A stretch of DNA of 64,000 nt from Alphaproteobacteria bacterium (GCA_012103315.1 WLWZ01000001.1:310001-374000); one strand, 5' to 3'; positions 26,127 to 34,696 are shown, numbered from the stretch's first letter. A program made the numbers and translations. Notes: a model not told the origin generated them from the letters alone.

Positions 26127-27254
26127 ATGGCTATGGGTAAGCCGCTCGAAGGCATTCTTGTTGTTTCATTAGAGCAGGCGGTGGCTGCACCTTACTGCTC
26201 ATCACGTTTGGCGGATGCTGGGGCACGAGTCATCAAGATAGAACGACCGGAAGGAGACTTCGCGCGCGGTTATGACAGCGTGGTTCATGGCGAGAGTGCT
26301 TATTTTGTGTGGCTCAATCGCGGCAAGGAATCACTGGTCCTCAACATCAAAGCTGAGGAAGATGCAGCCCTCCTGCAGAATATTCTCGGCAAGGCAGATG
26401 TGTTTATTCAGAATTTAGCACCGGGCGCTGCGGCGCGGGCCGGGCTCGGATCCGATGCGTTACGAGCTAAAAATCCACGTCTCATCACGGTCGATATTTC
26501 TGGCTACGGAGAAGAAGGCCCGTATGCCGATATGAAGGCTTATGACCTGCTGGTGCAGGCCGAGACCGGGCTTTCTTCAGTCACCGGCAGACCTGAAGGT
26601 CCAGGCCGCGTAGGTGTATCGGCCTGTGATATTTCCTGCGGTATGTACAGCTATATGGCGGTTCTTGAAGCGTTAATCGAACGGGATCAGACAGGCGAGG
26701 GCGGGGCGATCCGTACCTCGTTGTTTGAAGGGATGGCGGATTGGATGAACGTGCCGTTGTTAACCTATGACTATGCGAAAAAGATTCCGGCACGGGTCGG
26801 ACTTAATCATCCGTCCATCGCGCCTTACGGTGCCTATCCGACGCAGGGTGGTGGCGAGATTTTGATCTCGATCCAGAATGAACGAGAGTTTGTTCGTTTG
26901 GCTGGTGAGGTGCTCAAACGCCCTGATATGCCAGAGGATGACATGTTTTGTAATAACGAGGCACGCTGTGCCAATCGTCCGGCGCTTGATGAAATTATTA
27001 TCGGCGTTTTTACTGGCATTGAACGTACCGAGCTGACTCAACGCCTGAGAGATGCACAGATAGCCTTTGGTGAAATTAATGATGTTGCTGGATTGTCAGC
27101 CCATCCCGCATTGCGGCGGGTCGAGGTGGACAGCCCGACTGGGTCGGTTGAGATGGCCGCGCCCCCCGCAACGGTTAATGGTGAGGTGCGGGAGCTTGGT
27201 CCGGTGCCAGGAATAGGCGACCATACCGATCAAATTCGCAAGGAGTTTTCGTGA
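26127..27254 (+). CDS. CaiB/BaiF (family III) CoA-transferase
   Basis: A 375-residue family III CoA-transferase that moves CoA between a donor such as succinyl-CoA and a carboxylic acid. Seen: LEQAVAAPYCSSRLADAGARV at the N-terminus, VWLNRGKESLVLNIK, NLAPGAAARAGLG and ISGYGEEGPY, all family blocks, then a two-domain interlocked C-terminal part. Shorter than carnitine or formyl-CoA transferases (~405-430) but complete. Cytoplasmic dimer. ATG follows GGAGTATTAAGCC; stop overlaps the next start (TGATG). With a dehydrogenase and a mesaconyl/itaconyl-CoA-hydratase-like protein it probably activates a C4-C6 mono- or dicarboxylate. Confidence 0.93.
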   Translation: MAMGKPLEGILVVSLEQAVAAPYCSSRLADAGARVIKIERPEGDFARGYDSVVHGESAYFVWLNRGKESLVLNIKAEEDAALLQNILGKADVFIQNLAPGAAARAGLGSDALRAKNPRLITVDISGYGEEGPYADMKAYDLLVQAETGLSSVTGRPEGPGRVGVSACDISCGMYSYMAVLEALIERDQTGEGGAIRTSLFEGMADWMNVPLLTYDYAKKIPARVGLNHPSIAPYGAYPTQGGGEILISIQNEREFVRLAGEVLKRPDMPEDDMFCNNEARCANRPALDEIIIGVFTGIERTELTQRLRDAQIAFGEINDVAGLSAHPALRRVEVDSPTGSVEMAAPPATVNGEVRELGPVPGIGDHTDQIRKEFS

Positions 27255-28093
27255 TGAGTGATCAATATGAAGCCTGGATTGGCAAACAATCTTCCACTGA
27301 GGCGTTGGTAACGGCCTATCAGGCTGACGCGCTGACCGCAACGCTGGACCGTGATGACGCGCCCTTTAAAGAAGGTGATACGATACCGCCTGGCTGGCAC
27401 CTGTTTTATATCCGAGAAGTCGTCAAGCTGCGCGATACGGCGGCAGATGGGCATCCTAAACGGGGCGACTTTTTGCCGCCAATTGATTTGCCGCGGCGCA
27501 TGTGGGCGGGGACACAGGCAACATATCATCAGCCCATTCATGTTGGTGAGACGATCCGCAATGTCACAACGATTGAAGCCGTAACGCCCAAGACCGGGAA
27601 AACTGGAAACCTCGTTTTTCTAAAACTCAAACATGAAATTTCCGGGGAGAATGGTGTCGCGACGACAGAAATGCAGGATGTCGTTTATCGTGAGGAAGCG
27701 CAGCCGGGTGCCGTAGCGCCTGAGCCACCGCCGGCACCGGGCGAAGCTGTCTGGAAGCGGACCATTCATCCATCGCCAGTTCTCTTGTTTCGCTATTCGG
27801 CGTTGACGATGAACAGTCATCGAATTCATTACGACCGCACCTATGTTACCGAAGTCGAGAAATACCCTGGCTTGCTGGTGCATGGTCCGCTGACGTTTAC
27901 GCTACTGTTGGATCTGTTTCGGCGAGAACATTCTGAAACTGATTTGAAAACATTCTCGGTGCGGGCTGTATCGCCAATTTATGACACGCATGATTTCACA
28001 GTAGAGGGCGCACCCGGCGATGCCGGAGAAGCGACTTTATGGGCGTTGAATAAAGACGGCCGGTTAGCGATGTCGGCACACGCGACCTACTGA
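27254..28093 (+). CDS. MaoC-like acyl-CoA hydratase (mesaconyl-C4-/itaconyl-CoA hydratase type)
   Basis: A 279-residue double hot-dog protein resembling the FAS1-like/HTD2 dehydratases such as mesaconyl-C4-CoA and itaconyl-CoA hydratases. The N-terminal hot dog carries PPGWHLFYI and a RRMWAGTQATYHQPIHVGE segment; the C-terminal one has LFRYSALTMNSHRIHYDRTY, the family hydratase motif with catalytic Asp/His type residues, and LLVHGPLTFTLLLDLF. It hydrates an enoyl-CoA made by the upstream dehydrogenase and CoA-transferase pair. ATG at 27254 follows AGGAG by 8 nt and overlaps the previous stop; a GTG one codon earlier is less likely. The 3' end overlaps the convergent transglycosylase gene by 7 nt. 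Confidence 0.9.
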   Translation: MSDQYEAWIGKQSSTEALVTAYQADALTATLDRDDAPFKEGDTIPPGWHLFYIREVVKLRDTAADGHPKRGDFLPPIDLPRRMWAGTQATYHQPIHVGETIRNVTTIEAVTPKTGKTGNLVFLKLKHEISGENGVATTEMQDVVYREEAQPGAVAPEPPPAPGEAVWKRTIHPSPVLLFRYSALTMNSHRIHYDRTYVTEVEKYPGLLVHGPLTFTLLLDLFRREHSETDLKTFSVRAVSPIYDTHDFTVEGAPGDAGEATLWALNKDGRLAMSAHATY

Positions 28094-28758
28094 CGATAAT
28101 ATTGTCGGGCGATTTGCTGACGGCGTTTTTGAAATGCTTTGATATCTGCAGCTCGCCGATCTTTGTAATCTCGCACGCGTTCTTTTTTCCACAGGATGCG
28201 GACTTTACGCCAGTAATGTCGACCGCGCCCCTGCCAATTGCTTGAATGATAGCGTCCCACCGCATGGGCCCAGGAACCGGCGCGTTTGCGCAAACTTTTA
28301 AGAAAGTGAGCCGCGTAACGGGCATTCGCTGACGGCGCAAAAGCTTCCTCAAGCGATTTAAACGCGGACTTGTGATGCATTAGATTGATTTGTAGACAAC
28401 CGACATCGATGTTTTTGACACCGTCCCGCTGTAGGCGTTTTACAGCCGAAATAGCGGTGTCGCGATCCGGGTAGAATTTACCTTTTCCCTTCGCGGTGAC
28501 TGTCCATGGCCAGGCAATACTTACCCGGCTCCGTGCGTTCCAGCGGCCGGTTTCAGCCAACGAGACGGCATGGAGCAGCATGTTTGGCAATTTGTTGGTG
28601 CGTTCGATCTGTCTAATGGCGGATTTACAGATATTGTTCTGAACCGCCGTTTTGCTGGGTGAAGCGGCGATAACACCGGAGGCTACACCCATGATGAAGA
28701 CAGCGAAACTGACTAACACAGTTTGCATAAACATAAATCTGGCAATGGCTGGCAGCAT
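28087..28758 (-). CDS. Lytic transglycosylase (SLT domain)
   Basis: A 223-residue periplasmic murein lytic enzyme. A hydrophobic N-terminal segment (~10-32) serves as signal or anchor. The SLT domain has AVSLAETGRW with the catalytic E69, then NIDVGCLQINLMHH and AARYAAHFLKSL, which match the ES, GxMQI and N-AA-YL blocks of family 1 transglycosylases. After it comes a very basic C-terminal region (~160-223) rich in R and K. Short members with a single SLT domain often open local gaps in peptidoglycan for envelope machines; no such machine is in the window. Start may alternatively be the M at residue 9. Confidence 0.87.
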   Translation of the reverse strand: MLPAIARFMFMQTVLVSFAVFIMGVASGVIAASPSKTAVQNNICKSAIRQIERTNKLPNMLLHAVSLAETGRWNARSRVSIAWPWTVTAKGKGKFYPDRDTAISAVKRLQRDGVKNIDVGCLQINLMHHKSAFKSLEEAFAPSANARYAAHFLKSLRKRAGSWAHAVGRYHSSNWQGRGRHYWRKVRILWKKERVRDYKDRRAADIKAFQKRRQQIARQYYRQ

Positions 28759-28855
28759 TGGTCTTCTCCGCGCTTCGGTATGCGACGCGAATTACCTTGC
28801 AATTGGCATGCCAGAGTAGTGAATGAAATGTTAAGAGTGAAAGATTATAGCGCGG

Positions 28856-29746
28856 CTAATCGGGCAGAAGATCGTTGTAATCAATCTCCGACAAGGTGTT
28901 GATTACGGCGGTGATGTCATTGGTCATTTTCGCCATGCCGTCATTCTGCTTTATGGATGCTTCATCCATATAGAGCGCCCGGTTAATTTCAATCTGCAGC
29001 GCGTGGCGTCCTTGCTGAGGATGGCCGTAATGACGAGTGCTGAAACCACCGGCAAAGGGCTTGTTGCGTGACACTTGATAGCCACGGGCGGCGAAGACGG
29101 CTTCGACTGTACTAATGACGGCTTCATTGCAGGCACTGGCAAAACAGTCCCCAAGCACAATGTCAGCGCGTCGGCGTCCGGCATCAGGGTCATGCGGCCC
29201 ACCGACAGATGGCATTGAGTGACAATCGATTAGGAGATAGCAGCCAAAATCCTGTCTGGTCTGGTCGAGTAAATCGCGCAACTCCCGGTGATAAGGGCGA
29301 TAATTGGTGTTGATACGTTCGGCGGCTTCGGCAAAGCGCAGCTTTTTGCCATAGATTTCGTGGCCGGAACTGACCAGTTTCGCAATGGTGCCAAGTCCTG
29401 CATGGACGCGGCTGGACTGGGCATTTGCATAGTCAGGTAAGGCGTCTTCAAACATACCGGGATCAAGTTCAAAAGGCTCGCGATTGGGATCGATATAGGC
29501 GCGCGGAAACAACGCACGGAGCAGTGGCATGCCATGTTCCGGTGCTGCGGCAAATAATTCGTCAACAAACGAATCTTCAGATCGTCGCAAGGCTGTTAAA
29601 TCAAGAGGTGAATTGGCGACGAAATCGGATGGATAGTCGGTGCCGCTGTGTGGCGAGGCGAATATTACAGGCGCGCTTTGTTGCTCCGGGGCCAGGACCT
29701 CTAACGGGTCGTCGTTGCCGGGCCCGGTTTTGAATTGTTTCGCCAT
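28856..29746 (-). CDS. N-formylglutamate amidohydrolase family protein
   Basis: A 296-residue zinc-dependent deformylase family protein (HutG-like, N-formylglutamate to glutamate + formate in histidine degradation). Diagnostic stretches: VIFASPHSGTDYP (~28-40), RRSEDSFVDELF, IDPNREPFELDP and CYLLIDCHSMPSVGG, plus LQIEINRALYMDE. No other hut genes are nearby. Its neighbour, divergent by ~200 nt, is cpdR, an arrangement I recall from other alphaproteobacteria. The true substrate outside a hut cluster is uncertain. Cytoplasmic. Confidence 0.9.
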   Translation of the reverse strand: MAKQFKTGPGNDDPLEVLAPEQQSAPVIFASPHSGTDYPSDFVANSPLDLTALRRSEDSFVDELFAAAPEHGMPLLRALFPRAYIDPNREPFELDPGMFEDALPDYANAQSSRVHAGLGTIAKLVSSGHEIYGKKLRFAEAAERINTNYRPYHRELRDLLDQTRQDFGCYLLIDCHSMPSVGGPHDPDAGRRRADIVLGDCFASACNEAVISTVEAVFAARGYQVSRNKPFAGGFSTRHYGHPQQGRHALQIEINRALYMDEASIKQNDGMAKMTNDITAVINTLSEIDYNDLLPD

Positions 29747-29902
29747 AGTCGAGATTTACCCGTTTGCAGCCCCTCTGTCATTAGTTTGCATTGCGCAAAG
29801 TGTCACGCCATAGTCCCCCCGTACCGCGAGGAGGGGATTGCGCGTTGTTGTGCCGCTCTAAATTAGCGGTGGTTGATTAACGTTTCGCAAGGAAAGCTTC
29901 CC

Positions 29903-29908
29903 TATACT
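29903..29908 (+). promoter_or_regulatory. Candidate -10 element for cpdR
   Basis: TATACT lies 40 nt upstream of the cpdR ATG. No good -35 sits at 17 nt. One TTAAC half-site (in GATTAACG, ending near 29881) is in the position of a -35, and CtrA sites consist of such half-sites, but a properly spaced second half is not seen. Confidence 0.25.
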
Positions 29909-29948
29909 GCTGTGTAGTATTCGAGCTTTGTGTTTGGGATTTTTGAGT

Positions 29949-30317
29949 ATGGCGCAAATTCTTCTTGCTGAAGACGATGATTCTCTGCGGCAGTTTCTGG
30001 CGAAGGCGTTGGCGCGGGCGGGACATGCCGTGGTGGATTGTGCTGACGGCAACGACGCGATGGCTGAAATAATGGCCAAGACGCTCGATTTTGATTTGCT
30101 ACTTGCCGATATTGTCATGCCGGGACTCGATGGGATTGAGTTGGCGCGGCGTGCTGGCGAGGAAATTCCTGGATTGAAAGTCCTCTTTATCACGGGGTTT
30201 GCTGCGGTGGCCCTGCATGCCAAGCGGGCTGAGCCGACCAATGATACAAGGGTTTTGTCCAAGCCGTTCCATCTCAAGGATCTGGTCGGCGAGGTTGATA
30301 AAATCCTCGCGGCTTAG
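29949..30317 (+). CDS. cpdR: Response regulator CpdR (single receiver domain)
   Basis: A 122-residue stand-alone receiver. In Caulobacter and rhizobia, unphosphorylated CpdR primes the ClpXP protease to degrade cell-cycle proteins, and the CckA-ChpT phosphorelay switches it off. Acidic pocket DD at 9-10, phospho-acceptor D54 in LLLADIVMPG, switch Thr in FITGFAAVAL and the late lysine in LSKPFHL are all present, and FITGFAAVAL / VLSKPFHLKDLV match CpdR closely. No output domain. Start ATG at 29949 gives MAQILLAEDDD as in other CpdRs; the TTG-initiated extension upstream is not supported. Cytoplasmic, polar in Caulobacter. A cell-cycle gene, and the only regulator in the window. Confidence 0.93.
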   Translation: MAQILLAEDDDSLRQFLAKALARAGHAVVDCADGNDAMAEIMAKTLDFDLLLADIVMPGLDGIELARRAGEEIPGLKVLFITGFAAVALHAKRAEPTNDTRVLSKPFHLKDLVGEVDKILAA

Positions 30318-30417
30318 CCAAATCAAGTTGCCTTGCAAAGCAGCGCGCTTTCAGTATAAAACACGCCCTCACACAGTAGGCCCCGTAGCTCTGCTGGTGC
30401 ACGAAAAAATGGATATA

Positions 30418-30492
30418 GGGCGATTAGCTCAGCGGGAGAGCACTACATTGACATTGTAGGGGTCACTGGTTCAATCCCAGTATCGCCCACCA
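30418..30492 (+). tRNA. tRNA-Val (anticodon GAC), CCA encoded
   Basis: 75-nt cloverleaf: acceptor arms GGGCGAT (30418-30424) and ATCGCCC (30482-30488), D arm AGCTCAGCGGGAGAGC, anticodon stem CTACA/TGTAG around TTGACAT giving anticodon GAC, T arm CTGGTTCAATCCCAG, discriminator A and an encoded CCA at 30490-30492. It reads the valine codon GUC. Confidence 0.97.
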
Positions 30493-30619
30493 TTTTTCCA
30501 TAAGACACAACAAACCGTTCGCGGAGGCACGATTGCCCCGACGAGATGGCGTTTCAATATTGCAGTTTTACAATCAGTCGAAATCGCAGCTGGGCGGAAG
30601 CCGCAATATGCGGGTCCGG

Positions 30620-30650
30620 AAATGACCGCTATCCGGCGAAAAGCGGACCC
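30620..30650. repeat. Dispersed ~30-nt inverted repeat, copy 1
   Basis: AATGACCGCT then CCGGC, AAAAGCGGACC: the arms GACCGCT/AGCGG(A)C can pair. It is a degenerate match to the pattern AATGTCCGCTT..GGC..AAAGCGGAC seen at four other intergenic sites here. It lies in the 264-nt gap between tRNA-Val and the PEP-CTERM gene, which holds no supportable gene. Confidence 0.5.
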
Positions 30651-30706
30651 GATGACATTAGCCACCCATTGTCTGTTAATGACCCTTAGCGGAAATATTG
30701 GAAAAG

Positions 30707-30734
30707 AAGACGGCAGCCTTATGGCTGCCGTCTT
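30707..30734 (-). terminator. Intrinsic terminator of the PEP-CTERM gene
   Basis: Perfect 12-bp stem AAGACGGCAGCC / GGCTGCCGTCTT with loop TTAT. On the minus strand it is followed by CTTTTCC, giving a T-rich tail 23 nt after the stop of the PEP-CTERM gene. Confidence 0.85.
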
Positions 30735-30756
30735 GTCTTAAAACATTGAAGGAGGT

Positions 30757-32490
30757 TTAGGCCGCTTTGCGTCGACGGCGGAACCGCCACAAGCCGAACA
30801 TACCGGCGCCCAGCAAGAACATCGAAGAAGGTTCGGGGACAGCACCGGCATCAGCCACCACAGTAAGTCGTAGAGTCTCTCGTCCAACATTGGCACCGCC
30901 GGCATACGTAAACAGCTCTGAGCTCCACGCGAAACCGGAACCGAGCAATGCCCCGGTAAAATCAAAATTCAGCGTGTTGAGATCGCCGATAATATCGTCT
31001 GCGACCAACACATCGAACGTATCGCCAAGCCCGGCTACAAACCCGGCAAAGAAATCGATATCGATAGCCGCGCCAGCCGCAAGCGTGGCGGTGCCAGCGG
31101 AAACATCGATTACATCATGGCCACCAATCTCAACGCCCGGAGTCAATCCAGCGATCTCAAACAGCGTCGTAGACGATGCGTCGAGATCGAGATTACCGAT
31201 GATACTCATTAGCCCCGGCGAATTGCCTGCACTCAACGTGCCGCCATTTTCAACTGTCACGTCGCTGGTCACCGACCCGTTGAAGGAAACATTGCCGCCA
31301 GAACCTATGGTAACTGTTTCAAAATTTGTGACCTGACTACCACTGATATTGACGCTGCCATTGGTAAAGGTCAGGGCGTCTGTCCCGTTACCGCCATCGA
31401 TGGTCGTGATCGCCGCGGCGCTGCCGCCATTAAATGTGAATGAATCTGTGCCGTCTCCGAGATTGACCGCACCGGTGACCGTCGCACCGGCATTTACCGT
31501 GACATTGGCGGTCGTATCGACGTTAACGGTGCCGTAATTACTGCTATATGTGCCGTTTGAAATGGCGACGCCGGAGCCCGCACTCACATTCGCCCCGCTA
31601 TTGAGGATGATATTAGAGACACCACCGGGCGTAAATCTGTCGGTATGGATTCCTGCAGCAGAGGGCCCAAAACTTGCGCCGTTACCTGCTGTAACTGTGC
31701 CGCTAACCGTAATTGTTGCGGTACCCCCATTGGCCACCGTATCGATACCAGTAGTATTCCCGGTGACAGATGCACCAGACGCAACAGTGATTGTCTGATC
31801 GCCACCGTTGTTGACATCAGCTCTCACGCCAACACCATAGTTGCCTAGCCCGTTTACACTGCCATTGACGGTGATACTCGTATCGCCACCATCGCTAGAT
31901 GTTCTTACTGCCGTTCTCCCCTCTACGGTTCCGTTCACCGTCGTCGTCGACATGCCTCCTGCACGAGCCTCATTAATAATGCCGGAACCACTTGTCGTCC
32001 CGTATGCATTATTGGCGGTGACGGTGACATTGCCTCCAACAGCATTGTTCAGAGCCTGGATCCCAGTTCCGCCGCTGACATCCCCATTAGTGGTAACGGT
32101 CACATCGCCGGTGGCGCCAGATCCAGTATTATTAGCAAAAATACCTCTACTGTTGCTGGCCCCCGTGATGACCGAAGCGTTATTATCAGTGATCGATATC
32201 CCATATTTGCCGTTTTGGACCCAAATCGCGGATTGGCCCGGTGAGTTAATAGTGGGATCGATCCCGAACCCGGGGGATGTTGTTAAAGTAACTGCATTGG
32301 AAGCCCCACTAAAATATTGAGCCACATCGGTCCCGGGATTGGCCGCACCGGAGCAATTATAGACACCGCCGCCGCCGGCTGTGCAGACACCGGCGCGCGC
32401 CGTCCGTGCGCCATAGGCAAAGGCAAGGGATACCAGCGCGGTGGTCGTTGCCAGCTTCGCGCCAAAATTCGTTAGTTTCTCACTATTCAT
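30757..32490 (-). CDS. PEP-CTERM surface protein with beta-helix-like repeats
   Basis: A 577-residue exported protein. Signal peptide ends near ARTARAGVC; a short Cys/Gly segment follows (VCTAGGGGVYNC). Residues ~60-440 are Thr/Asn/Gly/Val-rich repeats of the kind that build beta-helices (repeating TVTVNG-, GGTGIQAL-like turns), as in autotransporter passengers. The end is a PEP-CTERM sorting signal: VPEPSS, a hydrophobic helix (MFLLGAGMFGLWRF) and the basic cluster RRRRKAA. PEP-CTERM signals are processed by exosortase (EpsH) and usually linked to exopolysaccharide; no exosortase is in the window, but a Wzy-like gene is at 3934. Has its own terminator. Confidence 0.88.
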   Translation of the reverse strand: MNSEKLTNFGAKLATTTALVSLAFAYGARTARAGVCTAGGGGVYNCSGAANPGTDVAQYFSGASNAVTLTTSPGFGIDPTINSPGQSAIWVQNGKYGISITDNNASVITGASNSRGIFANNTGSGATGDVTVTTNGDVSGGTGIQALNNAVGGNVTVTANNAYGTTSGSGIINEARAGGMSTTTVNGTVEGRTAVRTSSDGGDTSITVNGSVNGLGNYGVGVRADVNNGGDQTITVASGASVTGNTTGIDTVANGGTATITVSGTVTAGNGASFGPSAAGIHTDRFTPGGVSNIILNSGANVSAGSGVAISNGTYSSNYGTVNVDTTANVTVNAGATVTGAVNLGDGTDSFTFNGGSAAAITTIDGGNGTDALTFTNGSVNISGSQVTNFETVTIGSGGNVSFNGSVTSDVTVENGGTLSAGNSPGLMSIIGNLDLDASSTTLFEIAGLTPGVEIGGHDVIDVSAGTATLAAGAAIDIDFFAGFVAGLGDTFDVLVADDIIGDLNTLNFDFTGALLGSGFAWSSELFTYAGGANVGRETLRLTVVADAGAVPEPSSMFLLGAGMFGLWRFRRRRKAA

Positions 32491-32650
32491 GTCATGGACC
32501 TTGTTAGATGGTGCTCAAGTCCCCCGGAAATACGCCCCGGAATTTCTGGACCGCGCGTGATAAGGCCAACCCCAGGTAGGATTGTAATTTCCCTAACTTC
32601 GATTTCAACTGAAAACTTTTAGATAAATGTAGTGCGGAAAATCTCATCCT

Positions 32651-32680
32651 ACGTCCGCCTCTGGCTAGTAGCGGACATTT
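32651..32680. repeat. Dispersed inverted repeat, copy 2
   Basis: CGTCCGC then CTGGCTAGTA, GCGGACATT: arms GTCCGC/GCGGAC pair perfectly around an 11-nt centre containing GGC. It is 15 nt from copy 3. Confidence 0.65.
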
Positions 32681-32695
32681 TTGGCCAGCTCAATT

Positions 32696-32726
32696 GAGGT
32701 CCGCTATAGCCCAAGTAACGGACCTT
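32696..32726. repeat. Dispersed inverted repeat, copy 3
   Basis: GAGGTCCGCTATAGCCCAAG then TAACGGACCTT: outer arms AGGTCCG/CGGACCT are perfect complements. Same family as copies 2, 4 and 5. Confidence 0.6.
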
Positions 32727-32959
32727 CAGAAAACCGGAGCTCGGATATCTGTCTGGGCGAAGAACAGGCTCCAAGCGCACACAACGCCTCGTTCCATTCC
32801 GATAGAATATCCAGAAAATGGTTCCAACTTTTTCCAGTTGGGCCCACCATTTTCCTCTAACCTACAAATCTGTTCGTCGTCGCTCCCTAGCCGCCTTGGC
32901 AAAAATCGAGCATGATCTGTCCCAGAAAAAGAAAACGGGTTCTGACAGGAGGCTGGCCA

Positions 32960-34696
32960 ATGATTGAAACCAAGGGATTGAATGGCGCGCAGGCATTTTT
33001 GAAAGTCCTGAGCGCGATGGGTGTTGAGCGGATATTTGCCTCACCGGGTTCCGAATGGGCACCTGTCTGGGAGGCGCTCGCTGATCCTACCGTCAATGAC
33101 ATTCCGATTTATATGAGCACCCGTCATGAGGAAACCGCTCTCGGTATGGCGAGCGGTTATGCCAAGTCGACTGGAAAATTACCGGCAGTAATGATCCACA
33201 CCACAGTCGGTGCGCTGCATGGCGCGATGGCGATGCGTGGCGCTTTGCATGAAGGGGTGCCAATGGTTATTTTCGCAGGCGAGTCTGTGGGGTTTGGTGA
33301 GGATGATGGCCCTGATCCGGGTGGGCAGTGGGGCGCACATCTCACCGATATGGGTGGTCCGGCTGCGATGGTTGAGAAAAATGTCAAATGGAGCTTTGGG
33401 GTAAATACCAAATCCATTCTGCCCGCAACAGTAGAGCGCGCTTGTCGTCTCGCGATGGCGGGGCCGCGTGGTCCAGTGTTCGTTTCCATGCCGATGGAGC
33501 ATCTATTTGAAGAGATGAACCAGAACGCCGCCACGGGCCTCGGCAAGGCGCCGCTGGCGACCGCCGACCCTGATGGTGTCAAAGAGCTAGCGGACCTACT
33601 GGCGAACGCGAAAAATCCGGTAATCGTTGCTGAAGATGCGGGTCGTACAGTGACAGCGTCCGAACATTTGACGGCTATCGCTGAACTGCTTGCTTGCCCG
33701 GTATCGGAATCGCGCGCGACTGGCAGTATCAATATTCCTCGGAACCATCCTTTGCATAGTGGTTTCAATCCGGCGGGTGCCGTCAAGGATGCTGACGTGA
33801 TTTTCCTCGCGTCGTCGATTACGCCCTGGCATCCCCAAACAACCACCCCGTCCGCTGACGCCACCGTGGCCATATTGGATGATGACCCGCACCGGGTTGA
33901 GATGCCGTTCTTGGGAATACAGGCCGATCTCTGTCTTGCTGGTGACATGGAAACATCGCTAGCCCGATTACGGGCTGAGTTACAGGAGCGCATTGCCGCC
34001 GATGACCCGGCACGATCCGCGCGCGCGGCAGAGCTGAAATCTGCCAATGAGGCGCGGCGCGCTAAATGGAAGGAAGATGCTGAAGCACTTTCCAACGAGA
34101 CGCCATTGGACACACGTTGGGTTGCCCATGAACTGGGACAGGTGATGCCGGACGATGCCATGGTGGTGGAAGAGTTGATCACCCACCGTCTCGCGGCTCA
34201 TCAATATCTCGACCGGCTGAAGCCTGGCTCGTGGTTCAATGGCTGCACCGGCGGTTTGGGCACGGGGCTCTCGACGGCGCTTGGCGTTAAGACGGCCAAT
34301 CCTGACCGGCCAGTGATTTGCCTGATCGGCGATGGATCATTCAATTATGACCCGGTACCGGCGGTCTATGGCGCGGCGCAGGAACATGATCTGCCATTCC
34401 TGAAAATCATGTTCAACAATCATGGCTATCTGTCGCAAAAATCCGCTGTGCCGAAATATTATCCTAGCGGTAACACGGTCAAGACCGGCGAGTATTCAGG
34501 CCTTCATATTGGTCCGGCGCCGGACTATTGGAAAATCATCGAGGCCTTTGGCGGCTATGGCGAAAAGGTCGAGGAACCAGGCGAGGTACGGGCGGCCATC
34601 GCGCGTGGTCTGGACGCTGTGAACAAAGGGCAGGCGGCCTTCCTGGAAGTCCGGCTCAGAGCCGTGGCGGATACAGTCGACCGAACGGACAAGTAA
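32960..34696 (+). CDS. TPP-dependent enzyme, acetolactate-synthase-like
   Basis: A 578-residue thiamine-diphosphate enzyme of the ALS/benzoylformate-decarboxylase superfamily (three domains: Pyr, central, PP). The Pyr domain has FASPGSEW and the cofactor-activating Glu E57 in TRHEETALGMASGYAK. The PP domain has the TPP/Mg motif GDGSFNYDPVPAVYGA ending in MFNNHGY. It could carboligate or decarboxylate a 2-oxo acid; the atypical PGSEWAPVW at the substrate side (ALS has PGGA) argues against true acetolactate synthase. Start at 32960 after AGGAGG (7 nt). A small cupin gene follows 48 nt later, probably in the same transcript. Cytoplasmic. Confidence 0.87.
   Translation: MIETKGLNGAQAFLKVLSAMGVERIFASPGSEWAPVWEALADPTVNDIPIYMSTRHEETALGMASGYAKSTGKLPAVMIHTTVGALHGAMAMRGALHEGVPMVIFAGESVGFGEDDGPDPGGQWGAHLTDMGGPAAMVEKNVKWSFGVNTKSILPATVERACRLAMAGPRGPVFVSMPMEHLFEEMNQNAATGLGKAPLATADPDGVKELADLLANAKNPVIVAEDAGRTVTASEHLTAIAELLACPVSESRATGSINIPRNHPLHSGFNPAGAVKDADVIFLASSITPWHPQTTTPSADATVAILDDDPHRVEMPFLGIQADLCLAGDMETSLARLRAELQERIAADDPARSARAAELKSANEARRAKWKEDAEALSNETPLDTRWVAHELGQVMPDDAMVVEELITHRLAAHQYLDRLKPGSWFNGCTGGLGTGLSTALGVKTANPDRPVICLIGDGSFNYDPVPAVYGAAQEHDLPFLKIMFNNHGYLSQKSAVPKYYPSGNTVKTGEYSGLHIGPAPDYWKIIEAFGGYGEKVEEPGEVRAAIARGLDAVNKGQAAFLEVRLRAVADTVDRTDK

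Larger units (their letters stand above)
32491..32959. other. 469-nt intergenic region with two repeat copies
   Basis: No supportable gene. It holds the promoter regions of the PEP-CTERM gene (minus) and of the TPP-enzyme gene (plus). Near the middle are two copies of the dispersed inverted repeat (32651-32680 and 32696-32726). The extension of the TPP gene upstream to 32912 is not counted as coding because AGGAGG lies directly before ATG 32960. Confidence 0.7.

Noticed and set aside
30767-32320. Several long plus-strand open frames across the PEP-CTERM gene
   Set aside because: They are caused by the repetitive Thr/Val/Gly-rich composition of the real minus-strand gene.
33157-34182. 341-codon open frame antisense to the TPP enzyme
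   Set aside because: Sequence is Ser/Ala/Arg-rich shadow translation; the TPP-enzyme motifs on the other strand are unambiguous.
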